In this document: piece after piece, positions 7,310-16,353 of the stretch
Layout: each line of letters opens with the position of its first letter
Position numbering within the stretch: position 1 is the stretch's first letter
Assembly (NCBI GenBank): GCA_964617665.1
Contig: CAZUAH010000176.1
Location: forward strand, 1-24,731
Direction of reading: 5' to 3'
DNA: 24,731 bases
Origin: JADHUC01 sp964617665
GTDB lineage: Bacteria > Planctomycetota > Planctomycetia > Pirellulales > Pirellulaceae
Made by a program: the position numbers and the translations under genes
The notes under the pieces: model-generated
What the model was told of the DNA's origin: nothing
Seen by the model: only the letters and a program-made list of their open reading frames with translations
Databases searched by the model: none

Positions 7310-8659
7310 ATGGACTCCAAAGACAACGCTTTCTGCACGCGTCGAGGCTTTCTCCGAGTTGCATCGGCGGCGATGGCTGCGACTTGCTCGACGAAACTCT
7401 GGGCGGACGAGCCGCCCGAGGTTACGCAGCCTCGTGCAACATCGGGCGACCACATCGAACCCGACTGGGACGAACGTCTGACGGTCACTGTCGGGCGTGG
7501 CAAGGCCGACTTGGTAGGCGACGATCATCGTGTGCTTCAGGCGGCCGTGGACTACGTGGCGGGCCTGGGTGGCGGCACCGTCAAGGTTCTTCCGGGCGAA
7601 TATCGTTTGCGAAACGCGGTCTACCTGCGCTCCAAGGTGCGGATTGTTGGCAGCGGCGACGAGTCGGTGCTGATCAAAGAGCCTTCGGTCAGCACAAAGA
7701 CCTCCGTTGATTCAGATTGGTTCGATCAGGAGATTACGCTGGCCGACGCCAAGGGTTTCGAAATCGGCGACGGCGTGTGCTTGCGCACTCGCAATCCGCA
7801 CCACGGTGGTACGGACGTCATCAAACGAACGTTGGTCGCACGTACGGGGAATCGTTTCAAACTGGATCGTGCGCTGCGGAAGAACGCCTGGCTTCAAGGC
7901 GACAGCACAGTTGCAGCGCTGTTTCCCATTCTGAGCGGCGAGGAGATCTCGGACGTAGTGATCGAGAATCTGACGCTGGACGGGAACAAAAAGAACAACG
8001 AAAACCTGAACGGCAACTACGCCGGCTGCATTTTCTGCCAAGACTGCAGCCGAATCACCGTTCGCGGGGTCACCACACGCAACTACAACGGCGATGGTAT
8101 CAGTTGGCAGGTGTGCCACGATGTCGTGATCGACGGTTGCCACAGTCACGACAATGCGGGCCTTGGGCTCCATCCCGGATCGGGCTCGCAACGACCTGTA
8201 ATGCGGGATAACCGGCTGGAGCGAAACTCGATTGGCCTCTTCTTTTGCTGGGGCGTCAAGTTCGGACTGGCCGAACGCAACACGATCGACCACAACAGCC
8301 GTTACGGAATATCCATCGGTCACCGCGACACCGACAATCTGATCACGAACAACACGGTCCGCCGCAGCGGTAAAGTCGGGGTGCTATTCCGTCCAGAGCG
8401 TGGAAAGGCCTTTGCCCCACATCGCAATTGGCTGGAACACAACCACATCGAAGACAGCGGTCCGGAAGACGGGGTTGCGATCGACGTACAAGGCGAGACC
8501 GAGTTGGTCGCGATCGCCGAGAATCAGCTTGTCGAGACCCGGACTGCCGCCAAACGAATTGGTATTCGTCTGGGCGAGAAGACCAAAGACATCCGCCTGG
8601 CGGACAACGAGTTCAAGGGTTTCGCCACCGACGTGGCTGATCTCCGCTGCGATTCATGA
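7310..8659 (+). CDS. Tat-exported right-handed beta-helix protein
   Basis: Predicted secreted parallel beta-helix protein, a fold used by polysaccharide lyases, pectinases and epimerases. Residues 1-32 form a twin-arginine leader (TRRGFLRVAS, Arg11-Arg12, then A-rich). The segment LQAAVDYVAGLGGGTVKVLPGEYRL (about 74-98) is the typical pectate-lyase-superfamily entry strand. From about residue 220 PbH1-type repeats follow, such as ISDVVIENLTLDG, ITVRGVTTRNYNGDG, VVIDGCHSHDNAGLG and LITNNTVRRSGKVGV. No catalytic residues can be assigned by eye. The ATG at 7310 is favoured over a GTG at 7301, though the ribosome binding site is weak. It is the last gene of the plus-strand run. A glycan-degrading role is an inference from fold and context. 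Confidence 0.85.
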   Translation: MDSKDNAFCTRRGFLRVASAAMAATCSTKLWADEPPEVTQPRATSGDHIEPDWDERLTVTVGRGKADLVGDDHRVLQAAVDYVAGLGGGTVKVLPGEYRLRNAVYLRSKVRIVGSGDESVLIKEPSVSTKTSVDSDWFDQEITLADAKGFEIGDGVCLRTRNPHHGGTDVIKRTLVARTGNRFKLDRALRKNAWLQGDSTVAALFPILSGEEISDVVIENLTLDGNKKNNENLNGNYAGCIFCQDCSRITVRGVTTRNYNGDGISWQVCHDVVIDGCHSHDNAGLGLHPGSGSQRPVMRDNRLERNSIGLFFCWGVKFGLAERNTIDHNSRYGISIGHRDTDNLITNNTVRRSGKVGVLFRPERGKAFAPHRNWLEHNHIEDSGPEDGVAIDVQGETELVAIAENQLVETRTAAKRIGIRLGEKTKDIRLADNEFKGFATDVADLRCDS

Positions 8660-8830
8660 GCCGGGCATCAATTCCCGCGCACTGGAACACGCATCCCACG
8701 TCAGCCGTCAACCAATTGACACCACTCGCAGATCATGGTGCACGTCATTTGCCGATGCCATTCGGAAGATGGACCTACTTAGGCGCCATCCCGGCAGCAG
8801 GATCCCGATCCACGGTGACCTGAAGTCGCT

Positions 8831-8997
8831 TCACTTCTTCTGACCCTTCTTCCGCGCTTCCATTTCGGCTTTCTTCTTGGCGAGTCTCCTGGCGTGGTAT
8901 TCTGCCGCGTCTTCAGAGGTGAAGGCGGGAGTGTTCACGGGGTAGGAATTGATCGTCTTATCCAGGATGATCGTCACCTGCACGAAGTTCCCTTTCT
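8831..8997 (-). pseudogene. C-terminal gene fragment of unknown family
   Basis: This minus-strand frame reads KGNFVQVTIILDKTINSY and continues to a Lys/Arg-rich, probably helical tail (ARRLAKKKAEMEARKKGQKK) before a TGA. The first codons of the longer frame (from 9034) merely overlap the fucosidase fragment in another frame, so the real content begins near 8997. It lies directly against the 3' end of that fragment but in a different reading frame and does not resemble a GH95 C-terminus. It is probably the tail of another gene left by a deletion. A free-standing small protein cannot be excluded. Confidence 0.4.
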
Positions 8998-9753
8998 TCA
9001 GTAGAAGCCTTCGCTGTAGCCAGGATACGCCCATTCCTTGAAGACGCCCTCGTCGTTCACGAGGTATGGAGGAAACTTCTCCAACATCCCGTTGAGGTGA
9101 GACACGCGGTCCGGTTCAAGGCCCAGGTTTTCATAGGCCTCAATCAGAATGCGGATGGACTGCTTGCCGGCCGCAATGTTCTGCACCGCATTGATCTGCT
9201 GGCCCGACAACAGTTCCGGGGAATAGGACGGAACGAACATGAACCTCCCGTCCTCATCGTACTCGGTCAAGAAATCCTCATGGAAAAGCACCGCCTTCTC
9301 CATCAGCGGAAGCGCATGCTCCTTCAGGAATTCCTTGTCGCCCGTCACCAGGTAGTATTCGTAGAGCGGGTAGATCAGCCAGGCGGCGCCGGCCGTCCAG
9401 CAGTGCCCCGGCCATTTCCCGAAATGCGTGTGGTAGTTCTCACGGCCGGCGGTCCGGGCTCCGGACATGATTCCCCTGCAGCCGTAGATGCTCTTGGCGT
9501 TGACCTCCCACGTTGGCGCAATCTCCTCAATCAGGCTCATGTAAGCCTTCAGCGCCTCGGGCAGCCCGCAGATGTTGGCACTGGCGATCTGCTGGTTGAC
9601 GTTGGTATCCAACGTCCAATCACCGGACCATGCCGGTTTGTGGGAGCCGTTCCAGATGCCAGTCAACGGCGGCGGGTAGCGTCCGCTGGACGAGAGCAGC
9701 GCATAGCGGCCCATGTTGAACATCTTCTGCAGGAACGCCGGGATGATCTCCGC
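8998..9753 (-). pseudogene. Internal fragment of a GH95-like alpha-L-fucosidase
   Basis: About 250 codons match the catalytic (alpha/alpha)6 barrel of GH95-type enzymes: MFNMGRYALLSSSGRY, LTGIWNGSHKPAWSGD, the Asn-x-Asn pair in DTNVNQQ (the substrate-binding asparagines of the family) and VPSYSPE, where the catalytic Glu is expected. The frame ends with TGA right after EWAYPGYSEGFY, where family members normally continue into an HRHxSHL-type segment, so the general-base Asp region and the C-terminal domain are missing. On the other side the frame runs back only to a TAG at 9802-9804, and the roughly 300-residue N-terminal domain is absent. Family length is usually about 750-800. It is therefore called a remnant. 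No start codon with a ribosome binding site was found. Confidence 0.75.
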
Positions 9754-10097
9754 GGTCTGGGACTGCCTTTCGATCCGCGGCGAGCCACAAACGCTCCACG
9801 CCTACGATCGACTCGGCGAAGGAATCGCCCCTGGGTCTGGTGGGTCGACCAACACGGCTGCCTACTAGCAGCCGTAAGTGGATTGGAAGTGTACCCGCTA
9901 GAGCCGCAAACGCGGTGACGAAGTAGTCAGGGATGGTAGCAAAGCGGGTTGGTCATCCCCTACATCCACGCGACGTCAGAGTTTCTCCCGGTTCGAAACG
10001 CATCGCAGTTGCCATCGAACCTCAGCGCTGGATATCACGCGTTGGATCGTCGCGTTATACTTAGAGAGATAGATAGGGCCGTTATTTTCGGAGTCGT
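9754..10097. other. Intergenic region without a recognisable gene
   Basis: This stretch lies between the fucosidase fragment and the GspE-like gene. Short frames here are interrupted and show no familiar motif. A TATACT at about 10057 resembles a -10 box for the downstream gene but lacks a convincing -35. Confidence 0.6.
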
Positions 10098-11444
10098 TTG
10101 CGGAATCGACTAGGTGATCGGGTCTCTAGACGAGTAGCGCAACCAGATCTTGCCGTGACGAACGAATTCGATAGTCTGTTCGCGCGCGTTCGCGAAACCT
10201 GTATTCGTCAGACAACGCCGAACGAGACCTATACGAAACTCCTTCGGCAACTTCTTCGCGATTCTCTCGATCACAACGCGTCGCACATTCACTTGCACTG
10301 CTCTAGTAAAGAACTGGTCATTCGATACCGCATTCTTGACGAGCTGCACCCACGCGGGACTCTGCCAATCGACGCTGCAGACGGACTCCTTGACGCCGTC
10401 AAGTCGGAGTGCCGAATGGACATACTGGAGCGCCGTCGCCCACAGGATGGACGTGCAGTCTATCGAGCAGAAGAAGGTGAGCGGACGATTCGCGTGTCAG
10501 TTGTCAACGCGTCCCACGGGCCAGCAGCCGTACTCGCGTGGGAAGAACAGGATTTGAAGTGTCGGGAAATGCATGAAGTGGGGCTTCTTCCTGACCAGGA
10601 GGCTCTTTTCGTACGGATGCTTCAAAACCGGGTCGGCTTTGTCGTTGTTTCGGGGAATGCTTGGTCGGGTAGGCGGACACTAGGCCACGCGGCGCTACTG
10701 GCCGCCCAGCGCGCTGGGAAAGAGGTCCTTTCTCTTGAATGGGGCGTGAGCCGACTATTACCGGGAATCCTCCAGTGCGACTTAACTTCTCGCTCCGAGC
10801 TCACTCAATTGGAGTGGATTCAGGCCGCCTTGCGTCGACGACCAGACGTCATCTTCATTGAGCATCCCGGCAACGCAGATACGATTAGGGATGTCATATC
10901 GGCAGCGCGCAATAGATGCCTTGTCATCGCCGCCATGGGACGCCCCTTTGAGTTCCTAATCGAATACCTCGAATGGCTCGCGGTTCCTCGATGTACGTCT
11001 GTAGAGACGCTGTTGGGTGTCGTCGAGCAGCGACGACTACGGACCGTGTGTCCAAAATGTACGACGTACTATACTCCAGAGGGCTCAGAGCTTCGCGAGC
11101 TGAGAATTCGCTGCGCAAATCCTGAAAGACTCTCCTTTGCCGGAAGCGCGCGCTGTTCAGCCTGTCGCAGATCGCCCCGCCCTGCTTTCGTGGGCGTGCA
11201 CGAAGTCGCCACGATGACAGCTGATTTGCGAGACATGTTCCTCCAGGGGACACCAACGCGGGCAATTCGTCAGCACATGCTTGATTGTGGCATGACGACC
11301 TTCTATCAGTCTGCCGTTCACAAACTGGTTACGCGTAAGATCTCCAGCGCGACTGCTGTTACCTGTCTACGGTATTTGTGGAGAGAACGGAACGCTTGGC
11401 TCGACGTCGATCCAGACACGGGGATCACAAAGCGCATTCTCTAG
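10098..11444 (+). CDS. GspE/PilB-like protein with degenerate ATPase motifs
   Basis: This is related to the hexameric ATPases that drive type II secretion and type IV pili. An N2-like domain is seen at about 45-150 (SLDHNASHIHLH, VIRYRILDEL), a RecA-like core at about 165-315, and the family's zinc tetracysteine as CPKC (318-321) and CSAC (353-356), followed by the conserved FVGVHEV and tail. The catalytic motifs are altered: Walker A reads GNAWSGRRT (186-194), with Arg192 in place of the essential Lys; the Asp box is EWGVS; the Walker B Glu position reads His256; and the His box is NRCLVIAAMG. The frame is intact over 448 codons. The start is uncertain: TTG at 10098 has GGAG only four bases upstream, and a GTG at 10155 has no ribosome binding site. 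No gspF or pilC neighbour is present. It is probably a pseudo-ATPase. Confidence 0.8.
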   Translation: MRNRLGDRVSRRVAQPDLAVTNEFDSLFARVRETCIRQTTPNETYTKLLRQLLRDSLDHNASHIHLHCSSKELVIRYRILDELHPRGTLPIDAADGLLDAVKSECRMDILERRRPQDGRAVYRAEEGERTIRVSVVNASHGPAAVLAWEEQDLKCREMHEVGLLPDQEALFVRMLQNRVGFVVVSGNAWSGRRTLGHAALLAAQRAGKEVLSLEWGVSRLLPGILQCDLTSRSELTQLEWIQAALRRRPDVIFIEHPGNADTIRDVISAARNRCLVIAAMGRPFEFLIEYLEWLAVPRCTSVETLLGVVEQRRLRTVCPKCTTYYTPEGSELRELRIRCANPERLSFAGSARCSACRRSPRPAFVGVHEVATMTADLRDMFLQGTPTRAIRQHMLDCGMTTFYQSAVHKLVTRKISSATAVTCLRYLWRERNAWLDVDPDTGITKRIL

Positions 11445-11539
11445 TCGGTGACGCGCGTAATCGTCAGGTGCGTCTTCCTCAGGGGCGCCGGATTTAAGTG
11501 GGATCAGCTGAGTTCAAGATCGTCCTCGCAATGCAACCT

Positions 11540-12037
11540 TCATCCCATCAGTGGTGTTCGGCCGGCGGCTCGGCGGGCGTCGGCGACTTGGCCGCCGTGA
11601 TAGACCAAGTGCAGCGGGATCGCCGATAGACATTGGCCGATGGTGCCAAAGAAGTCTTTCGCCTCCTCTGGCACTTTGCTTGGCTGGTCCAGATCGTCGT
11701 CCGACATCGATTCCAGTATCTTCAGCGTTTCAAATCTAACTTCGCCGAACTTGGCCGCGACTTCATCGAACGGCGGATACTGGCTTACGTCGTCCGATGG
11801 TTGGCTGCCCTGACCGAAGATCTCCTTCCATTCGGCCAGCGAGTTTTCGTTGCCAAAGATGAACTCTTCGCGCAGTTCCGCTTCGCTGTACGTCACATGG
11901 CCCAGGATCCAGAGCGGATGGTTCCCGCCGTTCGGCGTCGGAGCGGTTGTCGGCGCGTCTCTCATGTCCATTATCAATTCCATCACCCAGGCTGTGCTTT
12001 GCTCGAGTGACATTTTGATGACGTCGATAGCTTTCAT
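11540..12037 (-). CDS. DinB-family four-helix-bundle protein
   Basis: Small predicted cytoplasmic metal-binding protein of the DinB/YfiT-like superfamily, which includes thiol-dependent transferases; its reaction is unknown. The 165-residue length is typical. The three expected metal ligands are seen as His47 (ILGHVTYSEAEL), His143 and His147 (LHLVYHGGQVADARRAAGR), the last being the characteristic C-terminal HxxxHxGQ-type motif. The ATG at 12037 is chosen over a start at 12310 because GGAG lies about eight bases upstream and the extra N-terminal stretch has no family similarity. It stands alone, convergent with the GspE-like gene. Confidence 0.85.
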   Translation of the reverse strand: MKAIDVIKMSLEQSTAWVMELIMDMRDAPTTAPTPNGGNHPLWILGHVTYSEAELREEFIFGNENSLAEWKEIFGQGSQPSDDVSQYPPFDEVAAKFGEVRFETLKILESMSDDDLDQPSKVPEEAKDFFGTIGQCLSAIPLHLVYHGGQVADARRAAGRTPLMG

Positions 12038-12448
12038 CGTGGATTCTCCAATCCTATCAAAGAGGTTTGCGAAGTGTTGTAGACCTGAAAGTGCGGCGCT
12101 ATGGTCGAACCAATGCTTCCTGCAGCAATGCATTCTCTCACGGGCCAGAACAGGTGAGCAGCTCAATAAGGCATCCCGAAAGACAGATTCTAGCACGGGA
12201 CGTCCGCAGGTGAAGATGCGGCCATGACATCTATCTGCGGCCGAATCAATTCGCTCATTAGCCGCGTTTGCACCAGAAAATCGTGCAGTGATGCGAACCA
12301 TGGCATACAATCATCAACGAGTATCAGCGCTGTGTCCGGGAAGTTAGCGCCCCGGCACTTGCGCGGTGGAGGCTTGCGCAACAGATCAACCGCCTCGCTG
12401 TGTCGCTGCCTGGTACGAGTCGTGATACCATCTTGAGGAGCCTTATGA
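12038..12448. other. 411-base divergent intergenic region
   Basis: This lies between the divergent DinB and sialidase-fold genes. Frames of 60-90 codons occur on both strands, but none shows a domain, signal peptide or good ribosome binding site, and they overlap one another. Both promoters should lie here. No operator or repeat was recognised. Confidence 0.6.
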
Positions 12449-13525
12449 ATGATCCAACAGTCCCGTCATCTCGTGACCGTGCTTTTCGCTCTGTTTGCGT
12501 CTTGCGTATTTGCCGTTGGCGTCGTGAACGCCGATGAAGTGGCGACTCCCCATGTTCAGGTGACAAACGTGCGCCGTGTCTGTCACAACGGCGAGCATAA
12601 CGCGTTTACGGATCTGATCCGTTTTCGCGATCGGTTCTATCTGACGTTTCGCAGTTGCCCCGATGGGCACCCCGTACATCCGACAGCATCGATCATCGTT
12701 CTGGAGAGCAACGATTCCCAGACCTGGGAACCGGTGCATCGTTTCAGTGTGCCGAAACGCGACACACGCGATCCGCACTTCCTGATCTTCAGGGACAAAC
12801 TGTTCGTCTACACCGGCACATGGTACTGCGGGGATACGTCGCCCAAGGTCTACGAGATGAACCGGCACCTCGGGTATGCGGCCACGAGCCCCGATGGTCG
12901 CACCTGGAGCGAACCGATTATGCTCGAAGGAACCTACGGGCACTACATCTGGCGGGCCGCTGCCCACAACGGTACGGCTTACCTGTGCGGCCGGCGGAAG
13001 CACGAATTCATCGACGCACCACGCGCTGATCGGTCCGTCGTTGAATCGGCCATGCTGGAAAGCAGCGATGGCCTTGTCTGGCGAAAGCGGGCCCTGTTTC
13101 AAACGACGCAGGGAAACGAAACGGCCTTTCTGTTCGAGCCCGACGGCAACGCCCTGGCGGTGTCCCGCTTAACTGGTAACAACGCACTGCTTTGCCGCTC
13201 GACGCCACCCTACGACAAATGGGACCGTACCGACTTGCACCGCTACATCGGCGGTCCGCTGCTGGCAAAGTGGGGTGCCCGCTACCTTGTCGGAGGACGG
13301 AAATCGACTGGCGACCGCGGACCGAAGACGGCGCTATATTGGCTGGTCGAGGGGAAACTGCACGAATTCGCCGAGTTGCCCAGCGGAGGCGATAACTCCT
13401 ATCCCGGCTTCGTCGAACTCAGCCCAACTCGCGGGCTGGTCTCGTGGTATTCGAGCCACGAGAAGGACGAGTCGGGGGAAACCATCACTGCGATCTATCT
13501 GGCGGAGTTAGAGATTACGGAGTGA
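12449..13525 (+). CDS. Secreted sialidase-fold (BNR/Asp-box) protein
   Basis: Predicted exported beta-propeller protein of the sialidase/neuraminidase superfamily. Residues 1-28 form a signal peptide ending FAVGVVNA. Three Asp-box motifs are visible: SNDSQTW (87-93), SPDGRTW (147-153) and SSDGLVW (205-211), a regular spacing of about 60 residues that fits propeller blades. It is 358 residues long. The Arg triad and Tyr/Glu of true sialidases could not be confirmed by eye, so sialic acid as substrate is not claimed; many planctomycete members act on other glycans or are uncharacterised. GAGGAG lies 11 bases upstream of the ATG. An out-of-frame ATG at 12443 is closer but does not give the signal peptide. 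Confidence 0.78.
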   Translation: MIQQSRHLVTVLFALFASCVFAVGVVNADEVATPHVQVTNVRRVCHNGEHNAFTDLIRFRDRFYLTFRSCPDGHPVHPTASIIVLESNDSQTWEPVHRFSVPKRDTRDPHFLIFRDKLFVYTGTWYCGDTSPKVYEMNRHLGYAATSPDGRTWSEPIMLEGTYGHYIWRAAAHNGTAYLCGRRKHEFIDAPRADRSVVESAMLESSDGLVWRKRALFQTTQGNETAFLFEPDGNALAVSRLTGNNALLCRSTPPYDKWDRTDLHRYIGGPLLAKWGARYLVGGRKSTGDRGPKTALYWLVEGKLHEFAELPSGGDNSYPGFVELSPTRGLVSWYSSHEKDESGETITAIYLAELEITE

Positions 13526-13550
13526 GAACTGACTCTGCAAACGTGAAGAA

Positions 13551-13565
13551 GTTGGCCTAGCCAAC
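13551..13565. repeat. Small palindrome after the sialidase-fold gene
   Basis: GTTGGC (13551-13556) and GCCAAC (13560-13565) flank a three-base loop, 25 bases after the stop codon of the sialidase-fold gene. It might help end that transcript, but there is no T tract. Confidence 0.35.
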
Positions 13566-13669
13566 AGCGATTGTGCCTGGACACGTGGAGCTGATCTTCG
13601 TTGACGCTGCCCTTGGTGGAGCAGTGGCAAGAGAAATCCGCGTCCGTCTAGTTTTTTGGAGAATCTGAC

Positions 13670-14770
13670 ATGCAACAACATCATGCACTGCGTTTGCTGC
13701 TCATTGCCGCATTGACCATCCTTTCGTCTTCTGCGGGTAACACAGCCGAGTCCGTGTGGCCCGGCAAGACGTGGGCGACGAAGACGCCTGCCGAGGTTGG
13801 AATGGATGCGGAAGGGCTGAAGGAGTTCAGCCGCTTTGTTGGCGGACGCGGCTGCGTCGTTCGGCATGGATATATTGTGTACTCGTGGGGCGACGTCAAT
13901 CGTCGGGCCGATGTGGCTTCGGCTGCCAAGCCGTTCTACTCGCATCTTCTGTTCAAAGCAGTGGAAGACGGCCGTATCGAAAGTCTGGACGAGAAGCTCG
14001 TGCGGTGGGAACCGCGATTGGGCAAGATCAACGAGAAACTGGACTACAAGGATCGCGACATCACATGGCGGCACGTGGCAAACCAGACTTCGTGCTATCA
14101 GTTGACCGAGAAACCTGGTACGGCGTACGCGTACAACGATTGGCAAATGGCTTTGTTTTGGGACACGCTGTTCCTGAAGGCATACGGTGCGACATTTGAG
14201 AATGTGGACGATCGAGTGTTCCATCCGTTGCTGACGAGCCAAATTCAATGCGAAGACAAGCCAACGATGCTGGCCTTCGGCGCGGGCAATCGTCCGGGAC
14301 GCGTTGGAATCTCGGTTCGCGATTTTGCTCGTTTTGGCTTGCTGTACCTGCGCAGAGGCAAATGGAATGGCAAACAACTGATCACCGAAAAACACGCCGT
14401 GATGGCTGTGAGCAGCTCGCTGCCGAATTCGATCCCGCGGGCGGGCAACGAAGCCGCTGAGATGATCTCGGGACAGCGGTCCGTAGGCTCACGCTCGAAG
14501 CCGGATAATCAGACGGATCACTTCGGCAGCTACAGTTGGCTGTGGTGGGTCAACGGCGTTGATCGAAACGGCACGCGCATGTGGCCCGACGCACCGGAAG
14601 ACACTTACGGCGCATTCGGTCACGGCGGCCCGCGGGCCATGTGGGTAATGCCCAGTCTGGACATCGTCGTGTCGTACAACGACGCCAAACTCCGCGCATG
14701 GAACAGCGGAGCACAAAGCCCAACGAATCAAGCGATGAAACGGCTAGTCAAGGCAGTGAACCGGAACTAA
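13670..14770 (+). CDS. Secreted serine hydrolase, class C beta-lactamase fold
   Basis: Exported penicillin-binding-protein-like serine hydrolase (esterase, peptidase or amidase; true beta-lactam hydrolysis is not implied). It has a signal peptide at about 1-26. The nucleophile motif SxxK is SAAK (Ser84, Lys87). The second motif appears as YNDW (Tyr155-Asn156), in the place where YxN is usual. The third is HGG (318-320) in FGHGGPRAMW. The 366-residue length fits the family. GGAG eight bases upstream supports the ATG. It lies 144 bases after the sialidase-fold gene on the same strand, and is likely transcribed on its own. Single secreted copies of this fold are common in planctomycetes, and their substrates are mostly unknown. 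Confidence 0.88.
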   Translation: MQQHHALRLLLIAALTILSSSAGNTAESVWPGKTWATKTPAEVGMDAEGLKEFSRFVGGRGCVVRHGYIVYSWGDVNRRADVASAAKPFYSHLLFKAVEDGRIESLDEKLVRWEPRLGKINEKLDYKDRDITWRHVANQTSCYQLTEKPGTAYAYNDWQMALFWDTLFLKAYGATFENVDDRVFHPLLTSQIQCEDKPTMLAFGAGNRPGRVGISVRDFARFGLLYLRRGKWNGKQLITEKHAVMAVSSSLPNSIPRAGNEAAEMISGQRSVGSRSKPDNQTDHFGSYSWLWWVNGVDRNGTRMWPDAPEDTYGAFGHGGPRAMWVMPSLDIVVSYNDAKLRAWNSGAQSPTNQAMKRLVKAVNRN

Positions 14771-14953
14771 CGCGTACCACGCTGCGACGCCAGCTTTCGC
14801 GAATGAGGCATCGAGGGTGTTGGATTTATTGCCTTGATGCTTGACTTGTCCATGAACTTGTTAGACCATCTCTAGCGTTGAGAAATGGTGTAAAATGGGC
14901 GAGCGTCACAGCTCTCTCCTGCCGGGAAGACAACAACAAGAAAGGGACAGCCG

Positions 14954-16291
14954 ATGAAAAGCGCAATCTGCACCTTGGGGACCCTCGTTGTTTGCGTACC
15001 TACGTTGCTGCTGGGTGCCGAACCGGTCTTTGTTCCCGTCAAGGTTGACGGTCCGGTTCACGATCCGGCGAACCATACGTTTTGGTACGGACCGTTCAGT
15101 GAATGTGCCTCGGTAGCGGATTTTGATGGCGACGGCGACTTGGATATCGCGGCTGGTCGCAATTGGTATGAGGCTCCGGATTGGAAGAAGCACACGGACT
15201 TCCGCGACGGGGCGGAGACGAATGGACCCGAGACGGACGACAACAGCGAATTCGCCATGGACGTCAATTGCGACGGGCATCCGGACGTTGTCAGTTCGGG
15301 CTGGATGCGGATGAAAGGCGCCTTCTGGTATGAGAATCCCGGGCCCGAGGGTCTAGAGGCTGGAGCCAAATGGAAAGCCACCAGGATTCATTCGGCCTTA
15401 AACATGGAGGGTGTTATTCACGGCGACATCGACGGTGACGGCGACGACGACATCCTGTGCAACCACTGGGCGCCGGTTGAAGGCCAGGGCATGACGTGGA
15501 TCGAGCATTTGGACAAAGCACCGTGGCTGGTCGAGCACGTGATTGGCACGGACGGCGAGCGTCACGGAAACGGCTTGGGGGACATCAATGGCGATGGTCG
15601 CGTGGATATCGCTACGCCCACCGGCTGGTACGAACAGCCAAAGAATGCGACTGCCGGCGAATGGCCGTTCCACGCGGAGTACACGTTCAAGGTCAAACAG
15701 AGTTATGCAGCGGCTTCGCATCCGGTCCTCGTTTACGACGTGAACGAGGATGGAAAGAACGACATCATCGTCGGTGCCGCTCACACATACGGCCTCGCGT
15801 GGCTGGAACAGAAGGTGCAGGACGGAAAACGCACCTTCGAGCAACACTGGGCAGAAACCGACTTCGGCCAATTCCATACGATGGCTATGGACGATCTGAA
15901 CGGAGACGGCAAACCGGATCTTGTCACCGGAAAACGGCTGTTTGCTCACCACGGCCGTGACGTGAGCTGCTACGAACCGATGTTCGCGTTTTGGTACGAC
16001 ATCAAGGGCGGCGAGTTCGAGCGGCACATCTTGGCATTTAACCACTTGCCGAAGTTGGAGGATGACGAGACCCGCCGGAACCCCGCGCCGAACTTCGTTC
16101 CCGCAGTCGGCATGAAGCTGAATATCGCTGATATGGATGCCGACGGCGACAACGACATTGTCATCGCCGGCAAAGGCGGCTTGTACATCTTCTACAACAT
16201 GGCCGTGGCACCGCAGCCAAGGCCGAAGCATCGACTTCCGCACGAGGACACCTATCCGTCGTGGGTGCCGTGGCATAAACCTCGGAAGTAG
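14954..16291 (+). CDS. Secreted FG-GAP/VCBS repeat beta-propeller protein
   Basis: Exported calcium-binding propeller with integrin-alpha-like FG-GAP/VCBS repeats, probably an adhesion or glycan-binding protein of the outer compartment. It has a signal peptide at 1-21 (LLLGA end). Seven Asp-rich calcium loops can be read in order: DFDGDGDLD (56-64), DVNCDGHPD, DIDGDGDDD, DINGDGRVD, DVNEDGKND, DLNGDGKPD and DMDADGDND, matching a seven-bladed propeller. Several blades carry WYE or FWYE after the loop. No enzymatic domain is seen. AAAGGGAC about eight bases upstream supports the start. Its stop codon is followed within seven bases by the poly-G/poly-C tract. Confidence 0.88.
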   Translation: MKSAICTLGTLVVCVPTLLLGAEPVFVPVKVDGPVHDPANHTFWYGPFSECASVADFDGDGDLDIAAGRNWYEAPDWKKHTDFRDGAETNGPETDDNSEFAMDVNCDGHPDVVSSGWMRMKGAFWYENPGPEGLEAGAKWKATRIHSALNMEGVIHGDIDGDGDDDILCNHWAPVEGQGMTWIEHLDKAPWLVEHVIGTDGERHGNGLGDINGDGRVDIATPTGWYEQPKNATAGEWPFHAEYTFKVKQSYAAASHPVLVYDVNEDGKNDIIVGAAHTYGLAWLEQKVQDGKRTFEQHWAETDFGQFHTMAMDDLNGDGKPDLVTGKRLFAHHGRDVSCYEPMFAFWYDIKGGEFERHILAFNHLPKLEDDETRRNPAPNFVPAVGMKLNIADMDADGDNDIVIAGKGGLYIFYNMAVAPQPRPKHRLPHEDTYPSWVPWHKPRK

Positions 16292-16297
16292 GCGGCC

Positions 16298-16329
16298 GGG
16301 GGGGGGGGGGGCCCGCGCCCCCCCCCCCC
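16298..16329. repeat. Poly-G/poly-C hairpin tract
   Basis: Fourteen consecutive G (16298-16311) are followed by CCCGCG and twelve consecutive C (16318-16329), giving a perfect 12 bp G:C stem with a six-base spacer. It sits seven bases after the FG-GAP stop codon. It could be a very stable transcript-end hairpin, or a sequencing or assembly artefact at a read junction. Confidence 0.85.
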
Positions 16330-16353
16330 GCAACTGTGCGAAATGCAGCAGCA

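Noticed and set aside
9097..9918. A 273-codon plus-strand frame over the fucosidase fragment
   Set aside because: The minus strand gives clear GH95-like motifs; the plus product is an antisense shadow.
12190..12381. A 63-codon minus-strand frame upstream of the DinB gene
   Set aside because: It has no ribosome binding site, no domain, and overlaps competing frames in both directions.
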